DNA of 64,000 bases from Mesorhizobium sp. INR15 (GTDB lineage: Bacteria; Pseudomonadota; Alphaproteobacteria; Rhizobiales; Rhizobiaceae). Of the stretch, positions 24,180 to 33,300 are shown in pieces (the first letter of the stretch is position 1; each line of letters begins with the position of its first letter). The stretch spans positions 3,854,001-3,918,000 of the forward strand of contig NZ_CP045496.1 in NCBI RefSeq assembly GCF_015500075.1, in the 5' to 3' direction. The notes below the pieces were generated by a model that had not been told where the DNA came from, did no database searches, and saw only the letters and a list, made by a program, of their open reading frames with translations. A program made the position numbers and the translations under genes.

Positions 24180-24358
24180 GGCGTGTCGATTTTCTGGTCT
24201 TGCACTGGCCCAAAGCCTATATGCCATCTTGCAATTGCTTGCCGGGCTTGCCCTAGGTAAAGAGCAGTGGCTCCAGCGTGCCGGCGTCATGCCATCGGCC
24301 ACGCTCATCGAAGAAATCCACAGACCGGCCCGTCAGTGCGCCGAAGGGAGGCGAGACC

Positions 24359-25816
24359 ATGCTTCAAAAAACCAGCCACTTCATGCGGCAGGCCAATCTC
24401 ATCAATGGCGAATGGGTGCAGGCCGACAGCGGCCTGACGGTCGACGTCAACAATCCAGCCACCGGCCTCAAGATCGGCACCGTGCCGAAGTCGGGCAAGG
24501 CCGAGACGCGCCGCGCCATCGAAGCCGCCGAGGCCGCTTTCAAATCGTGGCGCAAAACCACCGCGCTCGAGCGCTCGAAGCTGCTGCGCAAGCTGCATGA
24601 CGCGATCATGGACAATCAGGATGTGCTGGCCGAACTGCTGACCATCGAGCAAGGCAAGTCGCTGTTTGAATCGAAGGGCGAGATCGGCTCCGCCGCCGCC
24701 TATATCATGTGGTTCGCCGAGGAAGGCCGTCGCACCTACGGCGATGTCGTGCCGTCTCCGTGGGCGGACCGCCGCATCCTGGTGACCAAGGAGCCGGTCG
24801 GCGTCATCGCCGCCATCACGCCGTGGAATTTCCCGTCTTCGATGCTGGCCCGCAAGCTCGGCCCGGCGCTGGCCGCCGGCTGCACCGCCGTGGTCAAGCC
24901 GGCTTCGCAGACGCCGTATTCCGGCCTGGCCTGGGGCGCGCTTGCCGAGGAAGTCGGCTTCCCGAAGGGCGTGATCAACATCCTGACCGGTGCCGCCGGT
25001 GAGATCGGTGACGAGATCTGCTCCAATCCCCTGGTCAAGAAGATCACCTTCACCGGTTCGACCGAAGTCGGCAAGATCCTGATCCAGAAGTCGTCTGTCA
25101 CCGTCAAGAAAGTGTCGATGGAACTTGGCGGCAATGCGCCGTTCATCGTCTTTGACGACGCCGACCTCGAGCGTGCGGTGGCCGGCGCGGTCACCGCGAA
25201 ATACCGCAATTCCGGCCAGACCTGCGTCTGCACCAATCGTTTCCTGGTTCAGGCCGGTGTCTACGACAAGTTCGTCGAGAAGCTTGCCGTGGCCAGCAAC
25301 GGCCTCAAGGTCGGTTCCGGCCTCGAGGACGGAGTCCAGCAGGGGCCGTTGATCGACGAGAAGGCGGTCGAGAAGGTCGAGGAACTGATCGCCGATGCGA
25401 CTTCCAAGGGCGGCAAGGTCGTCGCCGGCGGGAAGCGTCACGCGCTTGGCGGTTCGTTCTTCCAGCCGACGGTCATCGCCAACGCGACGCCCAAGATGCG
25501 CTTCATGAAGGAAGAGATCTTTGGCCCGATTGCCCCGGTGTTCAAGTTCGAGACCGAGGAAGAGGCCATCGCGCTCGCCAATGACACGGAATTCGGCCTG
25601 GCCTGCTATTTCTACACCGGCGATCTCGGTCGCGCCTTCCGGGTCATGGAAGGTCTGAAATATGGCATGGTCGGTGTCAACGAAGGCCTGATCACCACAC
25701 CGGAAGCGCCGTTTGGCGGCGTCAAGGAATCCGGCCTCGGCAAGGAAGGCGGGCATCAGGGCATCGAGGACTATCTCGACACCAAATATGTCTGCATCGG
25801 CGGCCTCGGCCTCTGA
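24359..25816 (+). CDS. gabD: NAD(P)-dependent succinate-semialdehyde dehydrogenase family protein
   Basis: A 485-residue aldehyde dehydrogenase closest to succinate-semialdehyde dehydrogenase GabD. The catalytic Glu is in MELGGNAPFIVFDDADL and the catalytic Cys in NSGQTCVCTNR; the cofactor motif TFTGSTEVGK and the WNFP oxyanion region are present. It oxidises succinic semialdehyde (or glutarate semialdehyde) to the dicarboxylate, feeding the TCA cycle. The ATG at 24359 has GGGAGG nine bases ahead. No gabT aminotransferase is next to it, so the precise substrate (4-aminobutyrate shunt or another) is open. A hairpin separates it from the mutarotase gene. Confidence 0.9.
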   Translation: MLQKTSHFMRQANLINGEWVQADSGLTVDVNNPATGLKIGTVPKSGKAETRRAIEAAEAAFKSWRKTTALERSKLLRKLHDAIMDNQDVLAELLTIEQGKSLFESKGEIGSAAAYIMWFAEEGRRTYGDVVPSPWADRRILVTKEPVGVIAAITPWNFPSSMLARKLGPALAAGCTAVVKPASQTPYSGLAWGALAEEVGFPKGVINILTGAAGEIGDEICSNPLVKKITFTGSTEVGKILIQKSSVTVKKVSMELGGNAPFIVFDDADLERAVAGAVTAKYRNSGQTCVCTNRFLVQAGVYDKFVEKLAVASNGLKVGSGLEDGVQQGPLIDEKAVEKVEELIADATSKGGKVVAGGKRHALGGSFFQPTVIANATPKMRFMKEEIFGPIAPVFKFETEEEAIALANDTEFGLACYFYTGDLGRAFRVMEGLKYGMVGVNEGLITTPEAPFGGVKESGLGKEGGHQGIEDYLDTKYVCIGGLGL

Positions 25817-25831
25817 TATAGCCAATCCTTG

Positions 25832-25857
25832 AGATGGCAGGTTATAGCCTGCCATCT
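25832..25857 (+). terminator. Hairpin between gabD and the mutarotase gene
   Basis: AGATGGCAGG-TTATAG-CCTGCCATCT, ten perfect base pairs, 15 bases after the gabD stop. Only TCGGGG follows, so it is a terminator without a T-run, or an mRNA-stabilising hairpin. Confidence 0.5.
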
Positions 25858-25911
25858 TCGGGGTGGCGAAATCGCTGGCCGAAGTCGATCAAAGAACTGG
25901 CGTTTGCGGGC

Positions 25912-26934
25912 ATGGCGATGAAGGACGGCGAGGTTTTCGGCACAACGCAGGCGGGCGAAGCCGTCCGCCGTTTTACCATCAGGGGCGGCGGCCTCACCGC
26001 CAACATCATCGGGCTGGGTGCGATCGTCCAGGATTTGCGCCTGACCGGGCACGACGCACCGCTGGTGCTCGGCTACGACAGTTTCGAACCTTATGAGACG
26101 GACAACGCCTTCTTTGGCACGGTCGTCGGCCGTTATGCCAATCGGCTCCGCGATGGCCGTTTCACCCTCGCGGGCAAGCGCTATCAGACCGAGCGCAACT
26201 TTCTCGACAAGCACACGCTGCATGGCGGCTCGGAAGGTTACTCACACCGGCTCTGGACCGTTTCGCTGCATGGCCGCGACTTTGTCACGCTGACCTTGCA
26301 TGATCCGGATGGCACGATGGGCTTTCCCGGCGCGCTCGATGTCACCTGCACCTATCGGCTGAAGATTCCCGGTACGCTCAGCGTCGAACTCACCGCCACC
26401 TGCGAGGAGCCAACGCCCTGCAATCTCACCCAGCATTCCTATTTCAACCTCGATGACGGCGGCGCCGGCGATATTCTCGATCACCGGATGATGCTGAACG
26501 CGGCGGCCTATCTGCCCGTCGACAGCGAGATGATCCCGACCGGTACGGTGAAGCCGGTCGACGGCACACCTTTCGATTTCCGCCAGGCACGGCCATTGCG
26601 CATGGAGCTTGAGGGCGAACAACTGCCCTACGACCAGAATTTCTGCCTGGCGCCGACGCGCGGTCCGCTCAAGCATGCAGCCTGGGTGCAGGGGGCGAGT
26701 TCCGGCGTCGAGATGGAGGTGTGGACCACGGAACCTGGCGTACAGCTCTATACGGGACAGTATGTGACGCCACGCCCAGGCTTGGAGGGACGCAACTACA
26801 AGGCGTTTTCCGGCTTCTGCCTGGAGCCGCAGGTGTGGCCCGATGCGCCCAACCGGCCGTATTTCCCGCAAGCGACGCTGTGGCCGGGCGCGATCTACCA
26901 CCACGTCACGGAATATCGGTTCCGGCTGCCATAG
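25912..26934 (+). CDS. Aldose 1-epimerase (galactose mutarotase family)
   Basis: A 340-residue mutarotase. The active-site elements are present: RYANRLRDGRF, the substrate His in HTLHGGSEG, a second His in TQHSYFNLDD, and the catalytic Glu region GFCLEPQVWPDAPN. It interconverts alpha and beta anomers of free aldoses in the cytoplasm. The ATG at 25912 with GCGGG ahead is chosen; an ATG two codons later is also possible. It converges with a sugar-acid kinase gene, 15 bases apart, suggesting a shared role in sugar catabolism, though they are in separate transcripts. Confidence 0.9.
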   Translation: MAMKDGEVFGTTQAGEAVRRFTIRGGGLTANIIGLGAIVQDLRLTGHDAPLVLGYDSFEPYETDNAFFGTVVGRYANRLRDGRFTLAGKRYQTERNFLDKHTLHGGSEGYSHRLWTVSLHGRDFVTLTLHDPDGTMGFPGALDVTCTYRLKIPGTLSVELTATCEEPTPCNLTQHSYFNLDDGGAGDILDHRMMLNAAAYLPVDSEMIPTGTVKPVDGTPFDFRQARPLRMELEGEQLPYDQNFCLAPTRGPLKHAAWVQGASSGVEMEVWTTEPGVQLYTGQYVTPRPGLEGRNYKAFSGFCLEPQVWPDAPNRPYFPQATLWPGAIYHHVTEYRFRLP

Positions 26935-26949
26935 AGCCGGTCAGAAAGC

Positions 26950-27870
26950 CTAGTTTTCGGATGCCGCCCGCAGCGTCTCGAACGGCGCCAAGGCACCGCG
27001 CACTTGCACGACGGCGGCTGCGACGCGGTGGGCCCGCATAGCGGCTTCTGCCGGGGGATGGCCGGCGAGGCGGGCCGCGAGATAAGCACCGTTGAAGGAA
27101 TCGCCGGCGCCGGTCGTATCGACAGGTGTGGCGACGTGGATCGCCGGGATATCCTGCGTCGTGCCCCTTTCGGCGATCAGAGCGGGCATCTCGCCATTCT
27201 TGACGACGACTTCACCAACCAATTGTCCCAGGCGCTCGGCTGTCGCTCGCGGCGTTGTATCGCCAAACAGCATCTGCTCGTCGGGAAAAGTCGGCAAGGC
27301 GATGTCGGTGACGGCGAGTGCCTCGACGATTGCCGCCTGCGCGTCTTCGCGGGTAGGCCAGAGCCGTGGACGGTAGTTGGGGTCGAAGGCGATCAGCGAA
27401 CCCGCCTGGCGTGCCCTGGCGACAGCCGCAAGCAGCACGTGCCGGGCAGGCTCTTCCAGAATTGCCAAAGTGATTCCGGAAAAGTAGACAAGAGACTGAT
27501 CTGAAAGGCTTTTCGCCAATGCGATAGGATCGGATGCGAGTTGGCGCGCGGCGGCGTCGCGACGCCAATAGGTGAAGGAACGCTCGGCGCCGGTCAGCGT
27601 GATGGCATAGAGGCCAGGCCGCGCGCCCGATATGACCGGGCTGGCACCGACGCCGATGCCGTTTTCGGCAAAAAAGCCGATCTGGCCTTGCGAGAACGGA
27701 TCGTCACCAAAGGCCGACACGAAGGTGGCTGGCCGGCCACTGCTCAGCGCATGCAACGCCCACAGCGTGTTGAATGTGTCGCCGGCAAAACCCATGCGCC
27801 AGTTCGGGCCCGTCTGGCCCGAGAGCTCGAGCATGCATTCACCAATCGAGGCGACGCCTTTGCCAGTCAT
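26950..27870 (-). CDS. PfkB-family sugar kinase, likely 2-dehydro-3-deoxygluconokinase
   Basis: A 306-residue PfkB/ribokinase-fold kinase. The first signature GFAGDTFNTLWAL is near residue 28 and the catalytic DTTGAGDSFNGAYLA signature near 250. The overall sequence (SIGECMLEL start, YWRRDAAARQLA) resembles KDG kinase (KdgK), which phosphorylates 2-keto-3-deoxygluconate in the Entner-Doudoroff or uronate routes; fructokinase or another ketose kinase cannot be excluded. The ATG at 27870 is supported by GGGAGA upstream. It is convergent with the mutarotase. Confidence 0.88.
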   Translation of the reverse strand: MTGKGVASIGECMLELSGQTGPNWRMGFAGDTFNTLWALHALSSGRPATFVSAFGDDPFSQGQIGFFAENGIGVGASPVISGARPGLYAITLTGAERSFTYWRRDAAARQLASDPIALAKSLSDQSLVYFSGITLAILEEPARHVLLAAVARARQAGSLIAFDPNYRPRLWPTREDAQAAIVEALAVTDIALPTFPDEQMLFGDTTPRATAERLGQLVGEVVVKNGEMPALIAERGTTQDIPAIHVATPVDTTGAGDSFNGAYLAARLAGHPPAEAAMRAHRVAAAVVQVRGALAPFETLRAASEN

Positions 27871-28024
27871 CCTGTCTGTCTCCCTGTGACGCTGGTGCTG
27901 TAGCTTTTTGCCATCGGCAGCGCCATGCTTGGCAAAGGCGGTTTTTTCCGTCAGATGCGTTTTCCCACAGGCTGGCGGGACGCTATGTGTCCGCAGCAAC
28001 GTTATCTGCGCAAGAGGAACCGGT

Positions 28025-28474
28025 TTGGCATCGATATGGCGTTATCTTCTGGCAGGTCTTGGTCTGGCTGCCTTGCTGGCCGGCATCCTGGCTGTGGTCT
28101 ATCTTACCGCGCCGCGTTCGGCGGGGCCGGTAGGCCCGGATGTCTCGCGCACGAAGAAGACCGACAACGGGCTTTTCGTGGCAAGCTTCGCGCCGGAGCG
28201 TGGCGTTGTGCGGCAAGGCGAACTGCAATCCTGGCTGCTGACGCTGAAGACGATGGCCGGCGCGCCCGTGGAAGGGGCAGCCATCTCGGTATCGGGCGGC
28301 ATGCCACAGCACAATCACGGCCTGCCGACCAGTCCGCAGGCGACCGATTATCTCGGCGACGGGCGTTATCGCATCGAAGGGCTGAAGTTCACCATGAGTG
28401 GCTGGTGGCAATTGCATTTTGCCATTTCAGCCACCGCCGGTTCCGACACGGTCATCTTCAACGTGGTGCTGTGA
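28025..28474 (+). CDS. Membrane-anchored YtkA/FixH-like protein
   Basis: A 149-residue protein with one N-terminal membrane helix (about residues 7-29, YLLAGLGLAALLAGILAVVY) and a periplasmic beta-sandwich domain of YtkA/FixH type. The landmark is GGMPQHNHGLPTSPQATDYLGDG, with two His that could bind copper. The start is inferred to be TTG at 28025: AGAGGA is six bases ahead and the helix follows; ATGs further upstream encode a non-conserved leader. It ends seven bases before a di-heme peroxidase gene, so the two are co-expressed. FixH-type proteins assist cytochrome oxidase assembly; here the role is unknown. Confidence 0.75.
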   Translation: MASIWRYLLAGLGLAALLAGILAVVYLTAPRSAGPVGPDVSRTKKTDNGLFVASFAPERGVVRQGELQSWLLTLKTMAGAPVEGAAISVSGGMPQHNHGLPTSPQATDYLGDGRYRIEGLKFTMSGWWQLHFAISATAGSDTVIFNVVL

Positions 28475-28481
28475 GCGGCCA

Positions 28482-29681
28482 ATGAGGCGGCTTGCGCGCC
28501 TTTTCGGGCTGGTGGCGATGGCCATTCTTGCCGGTTGCGGCAAGCCGGAGTTCTCCGATGCCGAGAAGAAGACCATTGCCTCCTTGGCGCTGTCGACACT
28601 GCCGGCGCTGAAACCTGACACGACCAACCGCTTCGCCGATGTGCCGGCCGCGGCTGCACTTGGCTCGACGCTGTTCTTCGACAGCAGCATGAGCCGCGAC
28701 GGCACGGTTTCATGCTCGACCTGCCACAAGCTCGACCGCCAGTTCCAGGACGGCCTGCCGCAAGCGGTTGGCGTTGGCCGCACCAACCGGCGGACCATGC
28801 CGCTTGCCGGTATAGCGCGCGATCCCTGGTTCTTCTGGGATGGCCGGCGCGACAGTCTGTGGTCACAGGCGATGACGCCACTCGAAAACCCATTGGAGCA
28901 GGCGGGAAACCGCGCTGCCTACGCGCATTACATCAAGGCGCGTTTCGGCGAACGCTACGAGCGCATTTTTGGCCCGTTGCCCGATCTTTCGACCGTGCCG
29001 GCCAATGCCAGTCCGCTTGGCAGCGATGCCGACAAGGCGGTATGGAACACGATGAACGACACGCAGCGCGATGCGGTCAACCGCGTCTTTTCTAACATCG
29101 GCAAGGCGATCGCGGCTTTCGAACGGTCGATCGAACCCTCACGGACGCGCTTCGACCGCTTCGCGCTGGATCTAGCGACCGGCGCCAAACCCACCGAGCA
29201 GGATGCTTTTTCAGCGGAAGAGATTCTTGGACTGAAACTGTTCATCGGCAAGGCCAATTGCGTGACCTGCCATGACGGACCGCGTTTCACCGACAACGGT
29301 TTTCACAACACCGGCGTGCCGCCGGTGAAGGATTTGCCGCTGGACCGTGGCCGCATCGATGCGGTAGCGCAAGTTCAGGCCGATCCGTTCAACTGCTTCG
29401 GCGCCTACCGCGACGGTGATGCCAGCGCCTGCGGCGAACTGCGCTTCATGGTCAAGGATGGCCCGGAACTGATCCGTGCCTACAAGACGCCATCGCTGCG
29501 CGGGGCCGCCACGCGCCCGCCCTATATGCATGCCGGGCAGTTTTCCTCGCTCGACGATGTGGTGGCGCATTATGCAGCGGCGGCGCCGAGCGTCGAAGGC
29601 ACCTCAGAGGTTCATCCACTGCAGCTGTCGGACCGCGAGCGCGCCGCCCTGGTGGCGTTTTTGAAGACGCTGGCGGAGTGA
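28482..29681 (+). CDS. Di-heme cytochrome c peroxidase / MauG-family lipoprotein
   Basis: A 399-residue exported di-heme protein of the CcpA/MauG family. The N-terminus is a lipoprotein signal with lipobox LAGC (Cys19). Two heme-binding motifs are seen: CSTCH near residue 79 and CVTCH near residue 263. Members reduce hydrogen peroxide or use high-valent hemes for oxidation. The lipid anchor would tether it to a periplasmic membrane face. The gene follows the YtkA/FixH-like gene by seven bases and ends just before a palindromic repeat and the convergent putR. Confidence 0.9.
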   Translation: MRRLARLFGLVAMAILAGCGKPEFSDAEKKTIASLALSTLPALKPDTTNRFADVPAAAALGSTLFFDSSMSRDGTVSCSTCHKLDRQFQDGLPQAVGVGRTNRRTMPLAGIARDPWFFWDGRRDSLWSQAMTPLENPLEQAGNRAAYAHYIKARFGERYERIFGPLPDLSTVPANASPLGSDADKAVWNTMNDTQRDAVNRVFSNIGKAIAAFERSIEPSRTRFDRFALDLATGAKPTEQDAFSAEEILGLKLFIGKANCVTCHDGPRFTDNGFHNTGVPPVKDLPLDRGRIDAVAQVQADPFNCFGAYRDGDASACGELRFMVKDGPELIRAYKTPSLRGAATRPPYMHAGQFSSLDDVVAHYAAAAPSVEGTSEVHPLQLSDRERAALVAFLKTLAE

Positions 29682-29695
29682 TCGCTATCTTGTTT

Positions 29696-29744
29696 GACCA
29701 TGATCTTGTCCGAAAACCGGCGTCCATCTTTCGAACTCATGGTC
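29696..29744. repeat. Palindromic intergenic repeat, copy 3
   Basis: GACCATGA at the left end pairs with TCATGGTC at the right. The interior CTTGTCCGAAAACCGGCGTCC-ATCTTTCGAA is an imperfect palindrome. It resembles a short repeat often found between genes in Mesorhizobium and shares GTCCGAAAACCG with copies at 3680 and 13473 in part. It overlaps the stop codon of putR, between convergent genes. Confidence 0.65.
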
Positions 29745-30195
29745 ATCGGTCCTTCACCGTCTCCATCGCCACGAAGGTCGATGTCTGGGCGACGTGAGGC
29801 AGGGCCGAGATGCGTTCCCCCAGCACGCGCCGGTAGGCGGCGATGTCGCGGGTGCGGACCTTCAGCAGATAGTCGAAGCTCGACGCCATCATGTGGCACT
29901 GCTCGATCTCCGGCACGGACTGTACGGCACGGTTGAAAGCATCAAGCGCGGCCGAGCGGGTGTCCGACAGTTTCACCTGGACGAAAGCGACATGGCCTTC
30001 GCCCATGCGCTCACGGTCGATGATTGCCTGGTAGCCCCTGATATAGCCGTCCTTCTCCAGCCGCTTTACCCGCGCCTGCACCGGCGTCTTCGACAGGCCG
30101 ACCTTTGCCGCCAGTTCGGACATGGAAAGCCGGCCATCGCTCGCCAGGGCCGAAAGGATGTTTCGGTCAATGCGGTCCAATTGGTCTTCTGTCAT
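29743..30195 (-). CDS. putR: Lrp/AsnC-family regulator of proline catabolism (PutR)
   Basis: A 150-residue Lrp/AsnC regulator: N-terminal helix-turn-helix (residues 5-60, SMSELAAKVGLSKTPVQARVKRLEKDG) and a C-terminal RAM ligand-binding domain. In alphaproteobacteria PutR binds proline and activates putA, and is encoded divergently from it, exactly as here (163-base spacer). The start ATG at 30195 begins MTEDQLDRIDRNIL. Its stop lies inside a palindromic repeat. Assignment as PutR rests on this position and family. Confidence 0.9.
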   Translation of the reverse strand: MTEDQLDRIDRNILSALASDGRLSMSELAAKVGLSKTPVQARVKRLEKDGYIRGYQAIIDRERMGEGHVAFVQVKLSDTRSAALDAFNRAVQSVPEIEQCHMMASSFDYLLKVRTRDIAAYRRVLGERISALPHVAQTSTFVAMETVKDR

Positions 30196-30357
30196 TGAAA
30201 TGGCAGTCCATCCACGTGAATTTTGACAAAATGATAGATCGATCGGCCTGACTTGTCGATTTCTTTGGACCGACCAAAATCCGCAATTGTGCTAGCTTGG
30301 CGCATTCGGTCCGGTGGCCGCCGGTCCGCTCCCTAACGCTCGTCTCACAGGACCGCC
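30196..30357. promoter_or_regulatory. putR-putA divergent control region
   Basis: AT-rich spacer. It contains the palindrome ATTTT-GAC-AAAAT (30220-30232), a candidate Lrp-type operator half, and GATCGATC at 30238-30245. TTGTGCTAGCTT (30287-30298) matches exactly a 12-mer before the outer-membrane barrel gene at 11451-11462. No single -35/-10 pair is convincing for either direction. Confidence 0.45.
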
Positions 30358-33300
30358 ATGCCAGCGCTTGATGCCATCCGTCAGCAGATCCGTGCCAACT
30401 ATCTTCCCGATGAAGACGAGGCCGTGAAGCGGCTGGCCGAGGCGACCGCACTTTCGGCTGGCGATCGCCAGGCGATTTCGGCTCGTGCCGCTGATCTGGT
30501 GCGCGCCGTGCGCGGCTCGTCCGACCCTCGGCTGATGGAAGTCTTCCTCTCCGCCTATGGCCTTTCCACCAAGGAAGGCGTGGCGCTGATGTGCCTGGCC
30601 GAGGCGCTGCTGCGCGTGCCCGACACCGAAACCATGGATGACCTGATCGCCGACAAGATCGCGCCCCACGACTGGTCGGCGCATTCCGGTGGTTCTAGCT
30701 CCATCTTCGTCAACGCCTCGACCTGGGCGCTGATGCTGACCGGCCGCGTTCTCGATGAAGGCGAGGGCGGCATCGAAGGCACTTTGCGTTCCATGGTGCG
30801 CCGGCTGGGCGAGCCAGTCATCCGCAAGGCGGTGGCCGCCGCCATGCGCGAAATGGGTGAGCAGTTCGTGCTCGGCCGTACCATCACCGAGGCCGTCAAG
30901 CGCGGCCGGCCGATGACGCAGAAGGGCTATCTCTACTCCTTCGACATGCTGGGCGAGGCGGCCCGCACCGAGGCTGACGCCTTGCGCTACCTGAAGGCCT
31001 ATGCCGACGCCATTTCCTCGCTTGATGGCGGCTCCAACGGCCCTGACATCCGTCACAACCACGGCATCTCGGTCAAGCTTTCCGCGCTGCATCCACGCTA
31101 CGAGGTGGCGCAGAAGGAAGAGATGCTGCCTGTGATGGCCGAGCGGCTCTTGTCGCTGGCGCTGGCCGCGCGTCATTCACGCATGGGCCTCAACATCGAC
31201 GCCGAGGAAGCGGATCGCCTCGACCTGTCGCTCGACGTCATCGAACGGGTGCTGTCCGAACCGGAACTGGCCGGCTGGAACGGTTTTGGCGTCGTCGTGC
31301 AGGCCTATGGCCCGCGCGCCGCCTTCGCCATTGACTGGCTCTACGCGCTGGCGAAGAAGTATGACCGCAACATCATGGTGCGGCTGGTCAAGGGCGCCTA
31401 CTGGGATACCGAGATCAAGCGCGCGCAGACGCTCGGGCTGACCGGCTATCCCGTCTTTACCCGCAAGGCCAACACCGACGTTTCCTACATGGCCTGCGCG
31501 AAAAAGCTGCTTGGCATGACCGATCGCATCTACCCGCAGTTCGCCACCCACAACGCCCATACCGTTGCTGCCATTCTGTCCATGGCTGACAATCGGGATT
31601 CCTTCGAGTTCCAGCGCCTGCACGGCATGGGAGAAGCGCTGCACGAGACGGTGCGCCAGGCCGAAGGCACGCGCTGCCGTATCTACGCACCGGTCGGCGC
31701 GCATTCCGACTTGTTGGCCTATCTGGTCCGGCGATTGCTGGAAAACGGCGCCAACTCGTCTTTTGTTCATCAGTTGACCGATGAGGAAGTCGAGCCGGAA
31801 GATATTGCCCGCGATCCGCTCGAAACCGTCGAAAGCCAGGGCCCTGCCGCCAATCCGGCGATTGCCCGGCCGTCGGCCATCTTCGGTGCCGGACGCCGCA
31901 ATTCGAAGGGTTTTGACATCACCGACACGGTGACGCTGGCGGCGATCGACAAGGCCAAGGCGGCTTTTTCCGGGCCGGACCGCTGGCATGCCAAGCCGAT
32001 CACCCGTGCCGCCGGCTATGGCAAGCAGCGCCCGATCGTGAACCCGGCCAAGCCTTCGGAAGTCGTCGGCACTGTGCATGAGGCCGCGGCCAAACAGGTG
32101 GCGACCGCCGTGCGCATCGCGGTGGAGGCGCAACCGGCCTGGGCCAAGCGTCCCGCCGCCGAGCGCGCCGCGATCCTCGACCGCGCCGCCGATCTCTACG
32201 AGGCCAATGCGGTTGAATTCTTCGCGCTGGCAACGCGAGAAGCCGGAAAATCGCTGGCCGATGGTGTCGCCGAAGTGCGCGAAGCCGTCGACTTCCTGCG
32301 CTATTACGCCGCCGAGGCCGTCAATGCCGAAGCGGGGACGCAGGCGCGCGGCGTCATCGTCTGCATCTCGCCGTGGAATTTCCCGCTCGCCATCTTCACC
32401 GGCCAGATCGCGGCCGCCCTGGTCACTGGCAATTCGGTGATCGCCAAGCCGGCCGAACAGACGCCGCTGATCGCGTTCCGCGCCGTCGAGATGCTACGCG
32501 AAGCTGGCGTGCCGGAAGATGTCATTCAGCTTCTGCCGGGTGATGGTCCATCGGTCGGTGGGCCGCTGACATCGGATCCGCGCATTGCCGGCGTCTGCTT
32601 CACCGGCTCGACCGAGGTTGCCAAGCTGATCGAGAAGCAACTGGCCGAGACCGCCGCGCCCGATGCCATGCTGATCGCCGAGACCGGCGGCCTCAATGCC
32701 ATGATCGTCGATTCCACCGCGCTGCCCGAACAGGCGGTGCGTGATATCCTGGCATCGGCCTTCCAGAGTGCCGGCCAGCGCTGCTCGGCGCTGCGTGTGC
32801 TCTACGTCCAGAAGGACGTCGAGAAGAAGATGCTGGAAATGCTCAAGGGCGCCATGGAGGCGCTCAGCATCGGCGACCCCTGGCGGATCTCGACCGATGT
32901 CGGTCCGGTCATCGACGACGAAGCGCAGGCTTCCATCAGCGACTATTGCACCAGGATGGGGCTGCAGGGCCGGCTGATCGCCAAGCTCGAGGCGCCGAAG
33001 GATGGCCGCTTCGTCGCACCACATGTCTTCCGCGTCAAGGGCATCGAGGAGATGGAGCGTGAGGTTTTCGGGCCGGTGCTGCATGTCGCCAGTTTCGACG
33101 CCGACAAGATCGACACCGTCATCGCCGAGATCAACCGCAAGGGCTATGGCCTGACATTCGGCCTGCACACCCGTATCGAGGGCCGCGTCCAGCATTTCGT
33201 CGACGGCATTCATGCCGGAAACATCTATGTCAACCGCAACCAGATCGGCGCCGTCGTGGGCTCGCAGCCGTTCGGCGGCGAGGGGCTCTCTGGCACCGGC

